DNA of 64,000 nucleotides. Origin: Pseudomonadota bacterium. GTDB taxonomy: Bacteria; Chloroflexota; UBA5177. Where the stretch lies: contig JAJPIP010000035.1 in the NCBI GenBank assembly GCA_021324655.1, positions 150,121 through 214,120 on the forward strand. The letters run 5' to 3'. Below the pieces are notes generated by a model, which saw nothing but the letters and a program-made list of their open reading frames with translations, did no database searches and was not told the origin of the DNA. Below are positions 16,563-24,588 of the stretch, one piece after another (the first letter of the stretch is position 1; every line of letters begins with the position of its first letter). The translations under genes and the position numbers were made by a program.

Positions 16563-16568
16563 TATAAT
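16563..16568 (+). promoter_or_regulatory. Candidate -10 box of the parvulin lipoprotein gene
   Basis: A perfect TATAAT 11 nt after the E1 stop codon, followed by a terminator-like hairpin and the ribosome site. No clear -35 box; that position is inside the E1 coding sequence. Confidence 0.45.
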
Positions 16569-16581
16569 CTCCCTCGAATGG

Positions 16582-16610
16582 CCTCGGCGTGGAGCCGAGG
16601 TCTCGTTTTT
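16582..16610 (+). terminator. Terminator-like hairpin between promoter and ribosome site of the parvulin gene
   Basis: CCTCGGC and GCCGAGG form a 7-bp stem around GTGGA, followed by TCTCGTTTTT. The ribosome site GAAGGAG begins at the next base. It may end E1 transcription or act as an attenuator for the downstream gene. Confidence 0.65.
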
Positions 16611-16622
16611 GAAGGAGCTCCC

Positions 16623-17561
16623 GTGCGCATCCCAAAGATCGTTTCCCTTCCTATCCTCCTGATCGCTGTCGCCGGTTGCGGCGCTCAGGCTGCCGGATCG
16701 CCCACGCCGACGGTTGCCCCCCAGCCGACGGTCAAGGTGCCACCGACCCCCATGGTGTCGGGCGGAGCCGTGGCCGCGGTGGTCAACGGCCACGACGTCA
16801 GCATGTCCAGCTATCGTCTCCTCCTGAACTTCGGCGTGCGGCAGTACGCGGCGCAGAAGGGGGTAAGCCTGAAGAAGATCGCGGATTCGGCCATGCAGCA
16901 GGTGGTGGTCAACGCGATCGTCGCCCAGTACGCGGCCCAGCATCACATTGCCGTCACCAACAACGAGGTGTTGAATCAGGTTCTGGCCCAGGAGCGTCAG
17001 GCGGGTGGGCTCGTTCACTTCAAGTCCGAACTGAAAGGCGCCGGTCTGACCATGAGCCAGTATGAGCAGCTGATCAGGCCCAATCTGCTCGCTCAGAAAG
17101 TGGCGCGGTCTATGTTCCCGGCCTCCAGCAAGGTCGAGGCGGCTCATGTCCGCCATATCCTGATCGCGCTTCATCCTTCGGCCGGGAAGCCGCGCACGGA
17201 TGCGCAGGCCCACGCGCTGGCCGAGCACGTTCTCTCGCTGATCCAGCACGGCGGCAACTTCGCAACGCTGGCGCGCAAGTACTCGGACGACCCGGGCAGT
17301 GCCGACAAGGGCGGTGATCTCGGAAATGTGTTCCCCGGCGAGACGGTGCCGCCGTTTAATCAGGCCGCGTTCCACCTGCCGCTGAACAAGCCGACCATCA
17401 TCAAGTCGGTCTACGGCTACCACGTCATCGACGTGCTGTCGCGCGGCATGGTCAAGGCGCCCGCCGGCAGCCAGCAGCAGCAACAGCAAACGAAGTTCTC
17501 GGCCTGGATCCAGCGGCAACTGAAGACGGCCAAGGTGCAGAAGCTCGCCAAGGTGAGTTAG
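16623..17561 (+). CDS. PpiC/parvulin-type peptidyl-prolyl isomerase lipoprotein, 312 aa
   Basis: Extracytoplasmic foldase related to PrsA/SurA. GTG at 16623 follows GAAGGAG by 5 nt. A lipoprotein signal with lipobox AVAGC gives acylation at the cysteine near residue 18, then a Pro/Thr-rich tether. A SurA_N-like helical domain (about 50-175, VNGHDVSMSSYRLLLNF) precedes one parvulin domain (about 175-285) with VRHILIAL, FATLARKYSDDPGSADKGGDLG and YGYHVIDV. The C-terminus has a run of six glutamines. It has its own promoter and a terminator. Confidence 0.9.
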   Translation: MRIPKIVSLPILLIAVAGCGAQAAGSPTPTVAPQPTVKVPPTPMVSGGAVAAVVNGHDVSMSSYRLLLNFGVRQYAAQKGVSLKKIADSAMQQVVVNAIVAQYAAQHHIAVTNNEVLNQVLAQERQAGGLVHFKSELKGAGLTMSQYEQLIRPNLLAQKVARSMFPASSKVEAAHVRHILIALHPSAGKPRTDAQAHALAEHVLSLIQHGGNFATLARKYSDDPGSADKGGDLGNVFPGETVPPFNQAAFHLPLNKPTIIKSVYGYHVIDVLSRGMVKAPAGSQQQQQQTKFSAWIQRQLKTAKVQKLAKVS

Positions 17562-17579
17562 TCCTCCGCAGACCACGCG

Positions 17580-17615
17580 AAAGGCCGGATCATCGACGAT
17601 CCGGCCTTTCGCCTT
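17580..17615 (+). terminator. Intrinsic terminator after the parvulin gene
   Basis: A perfect 12-bp stem (17580-17591 with 17598-17609) with loop ATCGAC, followed by CGCCTTT. Confidence 0.8.
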
Positions 17616-17625
17616 TCATGCCACC

Positions 17626-18450
17626 ATGGATCATGTTGTCGATCGGATGGTGTCAATGACAGTTTCTTCCTCATGGCGCACTGCCTTTACCACCCTGGCC
17701 TGTCCCGGCTGGACTATTGAGCGCATCGTGGCGGCCGCCCGAGAGTACGGCTACGATGCGATTGAGATCCGCTTGCTGGACGGTCAGGTCCTCGACCCGC
17801 GGCAGGACGCGGCGGCGATCCGCGATGCAACCGCGCGAGCCCGCGCCGCCGGCATCGAGGTCTGCGCTCTGGATACCTCCTGCCGCCTCGCCCTCGAGGG
17901 TGTGAGCGATCTGCAGCGGTGGATCGCCCTGGCCGGCGAGCTCTCCGTGCCGATCCTGCGCGTCTTCGGCGGCGAGACGGAGGAACCGGAGGATGTGGTG
18001 AATGCTCGGGTCGCGGCGCGGCTGCGCGAGATCACCGCGGAGGCCGAGGCCGCGGGCGTCGTGGTGGCGCTGGAAACGCACGATGCTTTCTCCTCGGCCC
18101 GGCGCGTCGCCACGGTCCTGAGCGACGTTCCGTCCCGGTCCGCCGGCGCCCTCTGGGATAGCCATCATCCGTATGAGATGGGGGAATCGGCTGGGGAGGT
18201 GGTCTCCCTCCTGGGCGATCGCCTGGTGCACGTGCATGTGAAGGACGCCCGGCGCACCGCGGACGGCTGGCAGCTGGTCCCGCTCGGCGAGGGAGAGGTG
18301 CCGGTGCCGGAGATGCCGGCGGCGCTACGCGAGATTGGATATCGGGGATATCTGGCCGTGGAGTGGGAGAAGAAGTGGCATCCCGAGCTGGCCGAGCCGG
18401 ACGTCGCGTTGCCGCAGCACCGTGTGGCACTGGGGCGCATGACGGCGTAG
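17626..18450 (+). CDS. Sugar phosphate isomerase/epimerase, xylose-isomerase-like TIM barrel, 274 aa
   Basis: AP_endonuc_2-type TIM barrel. Features are YGYDAIEIRLLDG near the N-terminus, VVVALETHDAF with the metal-binding glutamate, ALWDSHHPY with Asp and His ligands, RLVHVHVKDAR, and a final AVEWEKKWHPE with the last glutamate ligand. The substrate cannot be read from sequence. The family homology starts about 16 residues in, so ATG codons at 17647 or 17656 are possible starts; none has a convincing ribosome site. It is alone on the plus strand, but a second enzyme of this family lies in the minus-strand sugar operon 3.7 kb away. Confidence 0.85.
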   Translation: MDHVVDRMVSMTVSSSWRTAFTTLACPGWTIERIVAAAREYGYDAIEIRLLDGQVLDPRQDAAAIRDATARARAAGIEVCALDTSCRLALEGVSDLQRWIALAGELSVPILRVFGGETEEPEDVVNARVAARLREITAEAEAAGVVVALETHDAFSSARRVATVLSDVPSRSAGALWDSHHPYEMGESAGEVVSLLGDRLVHVHVKDARRTADGWQLVPLGEGEVPVPEMPAALREIGYRGYLAVEWEKKWHPELAEPDVALPQHRVALGRMTA

Positions 18451-18458
18451 CCGGTGGT

Positions 18459-18481
18459 CCGGAATCTGCCGCCGATTCCGG
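18459..18481 (+). terminator. Perfect 8-bp hairpin after the isomerase gene
   Basis: CCGGAATC and GATTCCGG enclose TGCCGCC. There is no T-run, so termination here would need another factor. Confidence 0.35.
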
Positions 18482-18523
18482 TGGTGGACGAGATGAAGCG
18501 CGCTTCACCACTGGACGGGTGAG

Positions 18524-19108
18524 ATGGGGCGGTCTCTGGCGAGCCTTGTCAGCGCCCTCTTTGACCCGCCGATCGTGGCCAGCGCGCTCCTCCTCGTCTT
18601 GACGGCGCACCACATGAGCAGCCGAACGATTGCCGTGCGCTGGGCCTTCGTCGCCGTGCTCTTCGCCGGTGTGATCCCCCTCCTGTACATCGCGTACGAG
18701 GTCGAGACCCATCACTTCCGCGGCTTCGACGTGCCCGCGCGGCGCAACCGCCCCGGTGCATTCGCCATGGCAGCCCTCTCCGGCGTCGCCGGGTTCATCG
18801 TCTTGCTTGCTCTTGGCGCGCCGGCTGATCTCCTGGCGGCACTTGCCACCGTCGTGCTGGGCCTCCTGGGAGCGGCGGCGATTTCCCTCTTCTGGAAGAT
18901 CTCCGTCCACACCTCCACGGTGAGCGGCGCCATCAGCATCCTGGCCGTCGCCGTCAGTCCCGCCTACCTGCTGCTGCTCCCTCTGGTACCGCTGGTCGCC
19001 TGGGCGCGGCTGCGAACCGGCGCCCACCGGCCCAGCCAGGTGGTGACCGGAGCATTGGCCGGCGCCTGTGGCGGGCCGGTCTTCTGGGTCATTCGCGCCT
19101 TTCTGTAG
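18524..19108 (+). CDS. PAP2-superfamily-like membrane protein, 194 aa
   Basis: Polytopic membrane protein with about five hydrophobic segments. ISVHTSTVSG and HRPSQVVTGALAG resemble the second and third phosphatase motifs of PAP2 enzymes (S-x-H-x-x-x-x-G and R-x-x-x-x-x-H-x-x-x-D, the last with the aspartate replaced). Catalysis is therefore uncertain; it may be a divergent lipid phosphatase or a prenyl-transfer-related protein. It ends 2 nt before the convergent SDR gene, and no terminator fits between. Confidence 0.6.
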   Translation: MGRSLASLVSALFDPPIVASALLLVLTAHHMSSRTIAVRWAFVAVLFAGVIPLLYIAYEVETHHFRGFDVPARRNRPGAFAMAALSGVAGFIVLLALGAPADLLAALATVVLGLLGAAAISLFWKISVHTSTVSGAISILAVAVSPAYLLLLPLVPLVAWARLRTGAHRPSQVVTGALAGACGGPVFWVIRAFL

Positions 19109-19110
19109 CG

Positions 19111-19926
19111 CTACACGCCCCACCACGCGCTAAAGCCACCGTCGACCGGAATGACCGTCCCTGTCACGAAGGCAGCCGCCGGGCTGCAGAGCCAGAGAAG
19201 CGGGCCGACGAGGTCGCGCGGCTCGCCGAAGCGGCCGGCTGGAGTGTGGGCGAGGGCGGCCGCGCCGCGCTCGGTGGGCGTGCCGTCTTCCTTCATGAGG
19301 AGGGCGCGATTCTGCTCCGCCAGGAAGAAGCCGGGGGCGATGGCATTGACGCGTAGTGCCGGGGAGTAGCGTCGGGCCAGATCGACCGCCAGCCAGCGGG
19401 TGAAGTTGTCGATACCCGCCTTGGCTGCCGAGTAAGCCGGGGCACGGGTGAGCGGGAGGGGCGCGGCCATGGAGGAGATGTTGACGATGACGCCACTCCC
19501 GCCGGCTGCCATGGCCTCGGCAAAGATCTGCGCGGGCAGGATGGTCCCCAGGAGGTTGAGATCGAGGGCGGCACGCAGGCCGTCGGCGGGCAGATCGAAG
19601 AAGGATCCATCCGGCGGGACAACCGCACCCGGCACCTGACCCCCCGCCGCGTTGACCAGGATGTCCACCCGTCCCCAGCGCTCGAGGACCTCCTCACGCA
19701 CGGCACGCACGGCCGTTTCCTGCAGCACATCGGCCGGGGCAGGCATCGCCTCGCCGCCTGCTGTCCGGATCTCCTCCGCCACCTCGCGGGCCCGTTCGAC
19801 CCGGCGCCCGAGGATCGCCACGCGCACGCCGGCCTCGGCGAGGCCGCGCGCCATTACTCCGCCCAGGACGCCCGTTCCGCCCGTCACCACCGCAACCTGC
19901 CCCCGCAGGGAGAAGAGAGCCTCCAC
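19111..19926 (-). CDS. SDR-family oxidoreductase, D-mannonate-oxidoreductase-like, 271 aa
   Basis: NAD(P)-dependent short-chain dehydrogenase. Seen are the nucleotide motif TGGTGVLGG, NAAGG, the catalytic Ser in NISSMAA, and the YSAAK motif. The C-terminus TPAGRFGEPRDLVGPLLWL and FVTGTVIPVDGGFSAW closely resembles SDR-type mannonate oxidoreductases (fructuronate reductases). That assignment fits a sugar-acid operon but is inference. GTG at 19926 overlaps nothing and lies 3 nt beyond the stop of the preceding LLM gene. Confidence 0.88.
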   Translation of the reverse strand: MEALFSLRGQVAVVTGGTGVLGGVMARGLAEAGVRVAILGRRVERAREVAEEIRTAGGEAMPAPADVLQETAVRAVREEVLERWGRVDILVNAAGGQVPGAVVPPDGSFFDLPADGLRAALDLNLLGTILPAQIFAEAMAAGGSGVIVNISSMAAPLPLTRAPAYSAAKAGIDNFTRWLAVDLARRYSPALRVNAIAPGFFLAEQNRALLMKEDGTPTERGAAALAHTPAGRFGEPRDLVGPLLWLCSPAAAFVTGTVIPVDGGFSAWWGV

Positions 19927-19929
19927 CGC

Positions 19930-20805
19930 TCACGCGCTCCCCGGCGGGCCGGCCAGAACCCGCTCACGGATTGGCCGGGTTCGGGCCGGTGTCAACTCAT
20001 CCTCCCAGCGCAACCCGAAGCGCCAGGGGCTCACGTCCTCCAGCCACCAGGTCACGCCGGCCTCGCCGTAGGGACGGACCGTCGCAGCATCGCCGGCGCG
20101 ATCCGTTCCGGTCGTCTGCCCACCGCTGTGGACGGCATCGAACGGCTCGGATGATGTGCGGTGCTGCGCGATATAGGTCAGAATCTCCCGCCACTCCTCC
20201 GGCGTCAGTTGCCGCTCCAGGTGTCCCGGCGCGACCCCATCCCAGCGTGCCGCCCGCCGCATCGGGGGCTTGTTGGGGTACCAGCCGCCGACCCAGACCG
20301 GAATACGCGGACGCTGCAGCGGCGTGGGCTGGAAGCGCACCTCGTGCATCCGGTAATGCGTTCCCTCGTGCCCGACGAGCTCGCCGGACCAGAGACCGCC
20401 GAGGAGGGCGAGCCCTTCATCCAGCTTCTCGGCCCGGACACGCGCATCCTCGTCCTCGCCGAAAAAGCCGTAGTCCCACTGCGCCGGATCGCCCAGACCG
20501 ACACCCAGGATGAAGCGGCCGCCGGAGAGACGGTCGAGGGCCACGGTCTCCCGAGCAACTTTCCAGGGACGGCGGCGCGGCAGGGGCGTGAGGAGGGTGC
20601 CGAGGCGCAGGCGGTCCGTCTGCACAGCGGCCGCTGCCAGCGCGATGAAGGGATCGGTCATGGGATAGAAGTTTGGGGTGAAGATGACGTGATCCCAGAG
20701 AAAAAGGCCGTCCCAACCGGCTCTCTCGGCCTCACGGGCCAGGTCGGCGACCGCTCGCGGCTCGGCATATTCGCCGAACGCGGGGAGATGGATAGCGAAT
20801 TTCAT
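19930..20805 (-). CDS. LLM-class flavin/F420-dependent oxidoreductase, 291 aa
   Basis: Luciferase-like monooxygenase fold, a TIM barrel binding FMN or F420. The N-terminus KFAIHLPAFGEY, GWDGLFLWDHV, and RLRLGTLLTPLPRRRPWKVARE with SGGRFILGVGLG are characteristic. Members close to this length are often F420-dependent, but the cofactor cannot be settled here. It sits between a PPOX-fold protein and an SDR, all on the minus strand with gaps of 3 and 12 nt, indicating an operon. Confidence 0.88.
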   Translation of the reverse strand: MKFAIHLPAFGEYAEPRAVADLAREAERAGWDGLFLWDHVIFTPNFYPMTDPFIALAAAAVQTDRLRLGTLLTPLPRRRPWKVARETVALDRLSGGRFILGVGLGDPAQWDYGFFGEDEDARVRAEKLDEGLALLGGLWSGELVGHEGTHYRMHEVRFQPTPLQRPRIPVWVGGWYPNKPPMRRAARWDGVAPGHLERQLTPEEWREILTYIAQHRTSSEPFDAVHSGGQTTGTDRAGDAATVRPYGEAGVTWWLEDVSPWRFGLRWEDELTPARTRPIRERVLAGPPGSA

Positions 20806-20817
20806 CGTGCGGCAGCT

Positions 20818-21306
20818 CTACTCGTCGAACTGCCAGCGGGTGCCGTCACGGAGGGAGGAATTACTCCAGGCACGCGCGGTGCGTGGACGCAGGCGAAAGA
20901 GACCGCTCCCCGCCGGATCAGGATGCAGCCTGCCATACTTGGCGTCCCATGCCGCGACGATGCGATCCCCGAGAGCCTTATCGGTCGTCAGATCCTCGGC
21001 AGATCCTTCCAGGATCACCACATCCTCCGCATCATCGAGATGGACCGCGAGGGCCGGGTTCGCTGCGAGGTTGCGCGCCCAGTGTGTGGTGGGCAGTCCG
21101 TCGAAGTAGAGGGCGCCGTCGACCCAAACACCCCAGACGGGCGTAACGTGGGGGCGGCCGTCCGGCCGTGTGGTGGCAAGCCAGTAGTTGCGGGCGGCTT
21201 CCAGGCGTCCCTCCGCGTGCGCCCAGGGGAGGAACGGGGCATCATCCTTGCCGAAGGCATAGGTCGGTGGCGCGTGGGGCCGTCCGGTGGCCCGCGGATT
21301 GTTCAT
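20818..21306 (-). CDS. Pyridoxamine 5'-phosphate oxidase-fold (PPOX) protein, 162 aa
   Basis: Split-barrel flavin/F420-binding protein. YWLATTRPDGRPHVTPVWGVWVDGALYFDG is the conserved first half; NLAANPALAVHLDDAEDVVILEG is the second. Actinobacterial proteins with this pattern use F420. ATG at 21306 has GGAGG about 12 nt upstream and GAAGG nearer. A TATAAT box 31 nt upstream suggests an internal promoter serving this gene and the LLM and SDR genes after it. Confidence 0.85.
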   Translation of the reverse strand: MNNPRATGRPHAPPTYAFGKDDAPFLPWAHAEGRLEAARNYWLATTRPDGRPHVTPVWGVWVDGALYFDGLPTTHWARNLAANPALAVHLDDAEDVVILEGSAEDLTTDKALGDRIVAAWDAKYGRLHPDPAGSGLFRLRPRTARAWSNSSLRDGTRWQFDE

Positions 21307-21336
21307 GCCTTCCCCTCCGGCGCACGGCCGTGCTCG

Positions 21337-21342
21337 CGATTA
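21337..21342 (-). promoter_or_regulatory. Candidate -10 box upstream of the PPOX-LLM-SDR genes
   Basis: A perfect TATAAT on the minus strand in the 50-nt gap between iolB-like and PPOX genes. No strong -35 box is seen. Confidence 0.4.
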
Positions 21343-21356
21343 TAGAGCCCGGTTTC

Positions 21357-22130
21357 TCACGGCTCGACCCAGCGGTGATTCTCATCCAGACGAGGGCGCA
21401 GGGTGCGGCCGGAGCCGGCAAGGAACCAGAGGTAGTACAGCCGGTAGCCGCCGGCTGCCACCACGGGGTGATAGCCGAAGGGAATGAAGGCGGAGTCACC
21501 CTCCTGGACGGCGAAGGCCACGTCGACAGCACGCTCCGGCGAGTAGACGCGCTGCAGGCCGAACCCCTGCGGCGGCTGGAGGCGGTAGTGGTAGATCTCC
21601 TGCAGGCGCACCTCGTCGGGCGGCGCGTCCACATCGTGCTTGTGCGGCACATAGCTGGACCAGCTGCCCGGCTCGTTGTAGGTCTCGCCCAATACCAGCC
21701 GCTGCGCCGGCTGGTCCTCTCCGATAATGTCCACGACCTCGCGCCGCCAGGTATCGCGCCCGACAGTTCGCGGCCGGTTTTCTCCCGGCCCCACCACGAA
21801 CGGCTCACCGGCGGCCGGCGCCGCCGCCCGGCAGAGGGCAATCTCGACGGAGGAAGCAGCGTTGATCTCATACGGCGTGCCGGCCGGGACATAGACGGCG
21901 GTGGCCCGGCCGGAGAAGACATCGCGGCGTTCTCCCAGTCCGGTCCAGGCGTGCCGGCCCGCGCGGAGGTCGCAGGCGCCGGCGAGGATCACCAGGGCCG
22001 TTTCATGGTGGGGATCGGTCTGCGCGAGATGCGTCCCCCGAAAGAGGGCGAGACCGATGTCACGATTGTCCCCGGTGGGGATGATCTCGAGGAGGCCGTC
22101 GCCGGCCGGCGCGCGGTAGAGGAGATCCAT
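21357..22130 (-). CDS. iolB: 5-deoxy-glucuronate isomerase-like protein (IolB family), 257 aa
   Basis: Cupin-fold isomerase that in myo-inositol breakdown converts 5-deoxy-glucuronate to 2-deoxy-5-keto-gluconate. GSWSSYVPHKHDVD with EEIYHY-like LQEIYHYRL gives the metal ligands; GDSAFIPFGYHPVVAAGGYRLYYLWFLAG is the family C-terminal signature. ATG at 22130 is chosen because the frame upstream overlaps the preceding isomerase gene. No iolC, iolD or iolE-iolG set is recognisable nearby, so the physiological substrate may be another uronate. Confidence 0.88.
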   Translation of the reverse strand: MDLLYRAPAGDGLLEIIPTGDNRDIGLALFRGTHLAQTDPHHETALVILAGACDLRAGRHAWTGLGERRDVFSGRATAVYVPAGTPYEINAASSVEIALCRAAAPAAGEPFVVGPGENRPRTVGRDTWRREVVDIIGEDQPAQRLVLGETYNEPGSWSSYVPHKHDVDAPPDEVRLQEIYHYRLQPPQGFGLQRVYSPERAVDVAFAVQEGDSAFIPFGYHPVVAAGGYRLYYLWFLAGSGRTLRPRLDENHRWVEP

Positions 22131-22137
22131 AGCGCCG

Positions 22138-22950
22138 CTACTCTTCCGCCCAGCCCATCTCATCCAGCAATCCCTTGAGTGCCGTCGCCGCCTCATGGAA
22201 GAGCTCGGGCCCGCTGAAGCCGGCAAACCGGCCGGCAGAGGCGAGATGTGGCTCAAGGGAAAGGACACCCGTGTAGCCGGAGGATCGCAGCGCGGCGAGG
22301 ATGTCGGGCCAGTGCGCTTCACCTCGTCCGGCGGGGACCAGTGATCCGTCGGCCGCGACATCTTTGACATGGACGTAGCCGATCGCCGGGCGCAGCAGGT
22401 CGTAGGCGTGAGGGTAGGGCTCCTCTCCGCACTGCAGGAAGTTTGCGGGATCGAAGGCGGCCCGCAGCCCCGGCACCTCCCCGAGGAGATCGGCGCAACG
22501 CTCCGCCGTGTCACCGTAGATCCCCTTCTCGTTCTCGTGCATGACCGTGACGTCGGCTTCCCCGGCCAGCGCCACCAGGGTCCGCAGGCGCTCGACGATC
22601 TCTTCCCGATCGAAGCGGCCGTCCGCCCCTGGGTAGTACGAGAAGGCGCGAATGGTCGGTGCGCTGAAGAGGCGCGCGAGATCGACCGCGCGGCGCATGC
22701 GCTGCACGTCGTCCTCGCGCGAGGCGTCGATCGACGTCTTGCCGATAGGGCTGGCAATGGCCGCGACGTGAATCCCGGCAGCGGCCAGCGCGCGCTGGAT
22801 CGTCCGGACCTGCTCTCCCGTCAGATCGAGGACGTTGGTGCCGTCCACCGAGCGGAGATCGAGGTGCCGAATCGTCTCGGCGCGCAGTCCCACGATCTGC
22901 TCGTCCAGCGCCGGGCTAATCTCGTCCGCGAAGGCAGAGAGGCGAATCAC
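22138..22950 (-). CDS. Sugar phosphate isomerase/epimerase (IolE/hydroxypyruvate-isomerase-like), 270 aa
   Basis: TIM-barrel enzyme of the AP_endonuc_2 family. Motifs are LSAFADEISP at the N-terminus, VTVMHENEKGIYG with the metal glutamate, AAFDPANFLQCGE with the aspartate, GYVHVKDV with histidine, and VLSLEPHL with the last glutamate. GTG at 22950 is 7 nt from the stop of the preceding dehydrogenase gene. Substrate not determinable, but its place between IolB-like and Gfo/Idh/MocA genes points to a sugar acid or inositol derivative. Confidence 0.88.
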   Translation of the reverse strand: MIRLSAFADEISPALDEQIVGLRAETIRHLDLRSVDGTNVLDLTGEQVRTIQRALAAAGIHVAAIASPIGKTSIDASREDDVQRMRRAVDLARLFSAPTIRAFSYYPGADGRFDREEIVERLRTLVALAGEADVTVMHENEKGIYGDTAERCADLLGEVPGLRAAFDPANFLQCGEEPYPHAYDLLRPAIGYVHVKDVAADGSLVPAGRGEAHWPDILAALRSSGYTGVLSLEPHLASAGRFAGFSGPELFHEAATALKGLLDEMGWAEE

Positions 22951-22957
22951 CGACCGC

Positions 22958-23968
22958 TTACAGGGTGATCTCGCGGCCGGTGCGCGAAGACTCGTAGATC
23001 GCCAGAATCAACTCGACGGCTCTCCGGCCGGCCGTAGCGTCGACCAGCGGCGTGGTTCCGTCCCGGATGGCGCGCATGACGTCGGCGATCTGGGCGGCAT
23101 GGCCGGGCCGGTCTCCCTCGTCCGCCGGCACCTCAGGTTCGGCCGTTTCCCGTCCCCACATGAGAGGCTCATCCTCGCCGCGCGTCTGGAGATAGGCGAG
23201 ACGATCTCGCTCGATGACGGCAGAGCCACGATCGCCGAAGATTTCGAGGCGGGTCGTGACGCCGGGATAGGCAGCGGTCGTCGCCACGATGGCGCCGAGG
23301 GCGCCGGACGCGAAGCGCAGGGAGGCAACGGCGACGTCTTCGGCCTCCATCTCATGGGCCAGCGTGTCGGTATAGGCCACAACGCGCTGCACTGGACCCA
23401 TCATCCAGAGGAGGAGGTCGATGGTGTGGATGGCCTGGTTCATCAGGATGCCGCCGCCATCGAGGGCGTAGGTGCCACGCCACTCACCGCTGTCGTAGTA
23501 CGATTGGCCTCGCCACCACGGTACCTGGGCCACGCCGAGGACGAGACGTCCCAGGGCTCCGGACTCGGCCTGCTGATGGACGCGCTGGGATGCGTCGTCG
23601 AAGCGGTGCTGGCTGATCACGGAGAGGACGCGTCCCGTCTCCTGCTGGACGCGTTGCATCTCCTCCAGGGCGGCCGGCGTGATATCCATCGGTTTCTCGA
23701 CGATGACGTGCCGGCCGGCGTGCATGGCCTCGATCGCTCCCGCACCGTGGAGACCGCTCGGGGTGCAGATGTTCACGATATCGAGATCCTCGGCGGCGAG
23801 CATCTCACGCAGGCTGCCGTACGCCGGTACCCCGTACCGCTCTCCCAGGGCTCGCGCCCGATCCAGGTTACTATCCGCCACCGCGGCCAGGACTGCGCCC
23901 GGCAGCGAGTTGATGGCATCGGCGTGGGTGGGAGCAATGACGCCGCATCCCACGATGCCGAATCTCAT
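22958..23968 (-). CDS. Gfo/Idh/MocA-family oxidoreductase, 336 aa
   Basis: NAD(P)-dependent sugar or inositol dehydrogenase. The Rossmann motif GIVGCGVIAPTHADA starts the protein, ICTPSGLHGAGAIEAMHAGRHVIVEKPMD carries the catalytic EKP, and GGGILMNQAIHTIDLLLWMMG contains the D/N-x-x-x-H catalytic region. ATG at 23968 matches the family start; the longer frame upstream overlaps the zinc-ribbon gene. It may supply the oxidation step for the adjacent isomerases. Confidence 0.92.
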   Translation of the reverse strand: MRFGIVGCGVIAPTHADAINSLPGAVLAAVADSNLDRARALGERYGVPAYGSLREMLAAEDLDIVNICTPSGLHGAGAIEAMHAGRHVIVEKPMDITPAALEEMQRVQQETGRVLSVISQHRFDDASQRVHQQAESGALGRLVLGVAQVPWWRGQSYYDSGEWRGTYALDGGGILMNQAIHTIDLLLWMMGPVQRVVAYTDTLAHEMEAEDVAVASLRFASGALGAIVATTAAYPGVTTRLEIFGDRGSAVIERDRLAYLQTRGEDEPLMWGRETAEPEVPADEGDRPGHAAQIADVMRAIRDGTTPLVDATAGRRAVELILAIYESSRTGREITL

Positions 23969-23969
23969 C

Positions 23970-24164
23970 TCACTCGGCGGCGGCACTTTCCGGTTCCATA
24001 ATCCATTCGATCTGATCCTCTCCGACGCCGGCAACCGTCCGGCACGCCTCGCAGACCCAGATGGTCACGTAGTCGGCGAGGTACTCCGCTCCCTCCGCTT
24101 CAGAAAAGGTATGCCACGTCTCCGTGGCATCGAGCATTTCGGTTTGGCAGACGGGGCAACGCAC
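23970..24164 (-). CDS. Small zinc-ribbon protein, about 64 aa
   Basis: Two CxxC knuckles (CPVC at the N-terminus and CEAC about 40 residues on) predict a zinc ribbon, with an acidic tail. GTG at 24164 has GGAG 6 nt upstream and keeps the gene clear of the divergent response regulator; an ATG at 24224 or 24236 would overlap the regulator's start and add a CKDC segment. It is first in the minus-strand sugar operon and ends 1 nt before the dehydrogenase ATG. Function unknown. Confidence 0.6.
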   Translation of the reverse strand: MRCPVCQTEMLDATETWHTFSEAEGAEYLADYVTIWVCEACRTVAGVGEDQIEWIMEPESAAAE

Positions 24165-24222
24165 GCTTCGCTCCGCGATGGAACAGTCCTTGCACAAGGA
24201 TAGCCCAGGGGGCCAGGTAAGC

Positions 24223-24588
24223 ATGGAACGTTTCATCCTTGTTGCCGAGGACGATCGAGATGTCCTCGGGCTCGTCCAGGACGTTCTCGAAGATGCCGGC
24301 TACCAGGTGAGCTCTGCGGTCGGCGGCCGCACGGTGGTGGAGGCAAGCGCTCGGCGGCCGGATCTCATTCTGCTCGATTATCAGATGCCGGGGATGGATG
24401 GAGTGAGCGTCGCCGAGGCGTTGCACTCCGATCCGCAGACCCGCTCGATCCCGATCATTGCGATGACGGCTGCCGGAAACGCCTCCATGATCTGCCGGAT
24501 GATGGACGCCAGCGGCTGCCTCGGTAAGCCCTTCGATATCGATGAATTGCTGGAGGTCGTGGAGAACCTCTTGCATAAGACGCACTAA
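24223..24588 (+). CDS. Stand-alone response regulator receiver protein, 121 aa
   Basis: CheY-like single-domain phosphoacceptor. Acidic pocket EDD near residues 9-11, phosphorylation site Asp52 in LILLDYQMPG, switch Thr in IIAMTAAG and conserved Lys in LGKPFD are all present. There is no output domain, so it must act by protein contact. No histidine kinase is in the window. It is divergent from the sugar operon, and its last 4 nt overlap the convergent phosphatase gene. Confidence 0.93.
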   Translation: MERFILVAEDDRDVLGLVQDVLEDAGYQVSSAVGGRTVVEASARRPDLILLDYQMPGMDGVSVAEALHSDPQTRSIPIIAMTAAGNASMICRMMDASGCLGKPFDIDELLEVVENLLHKTH

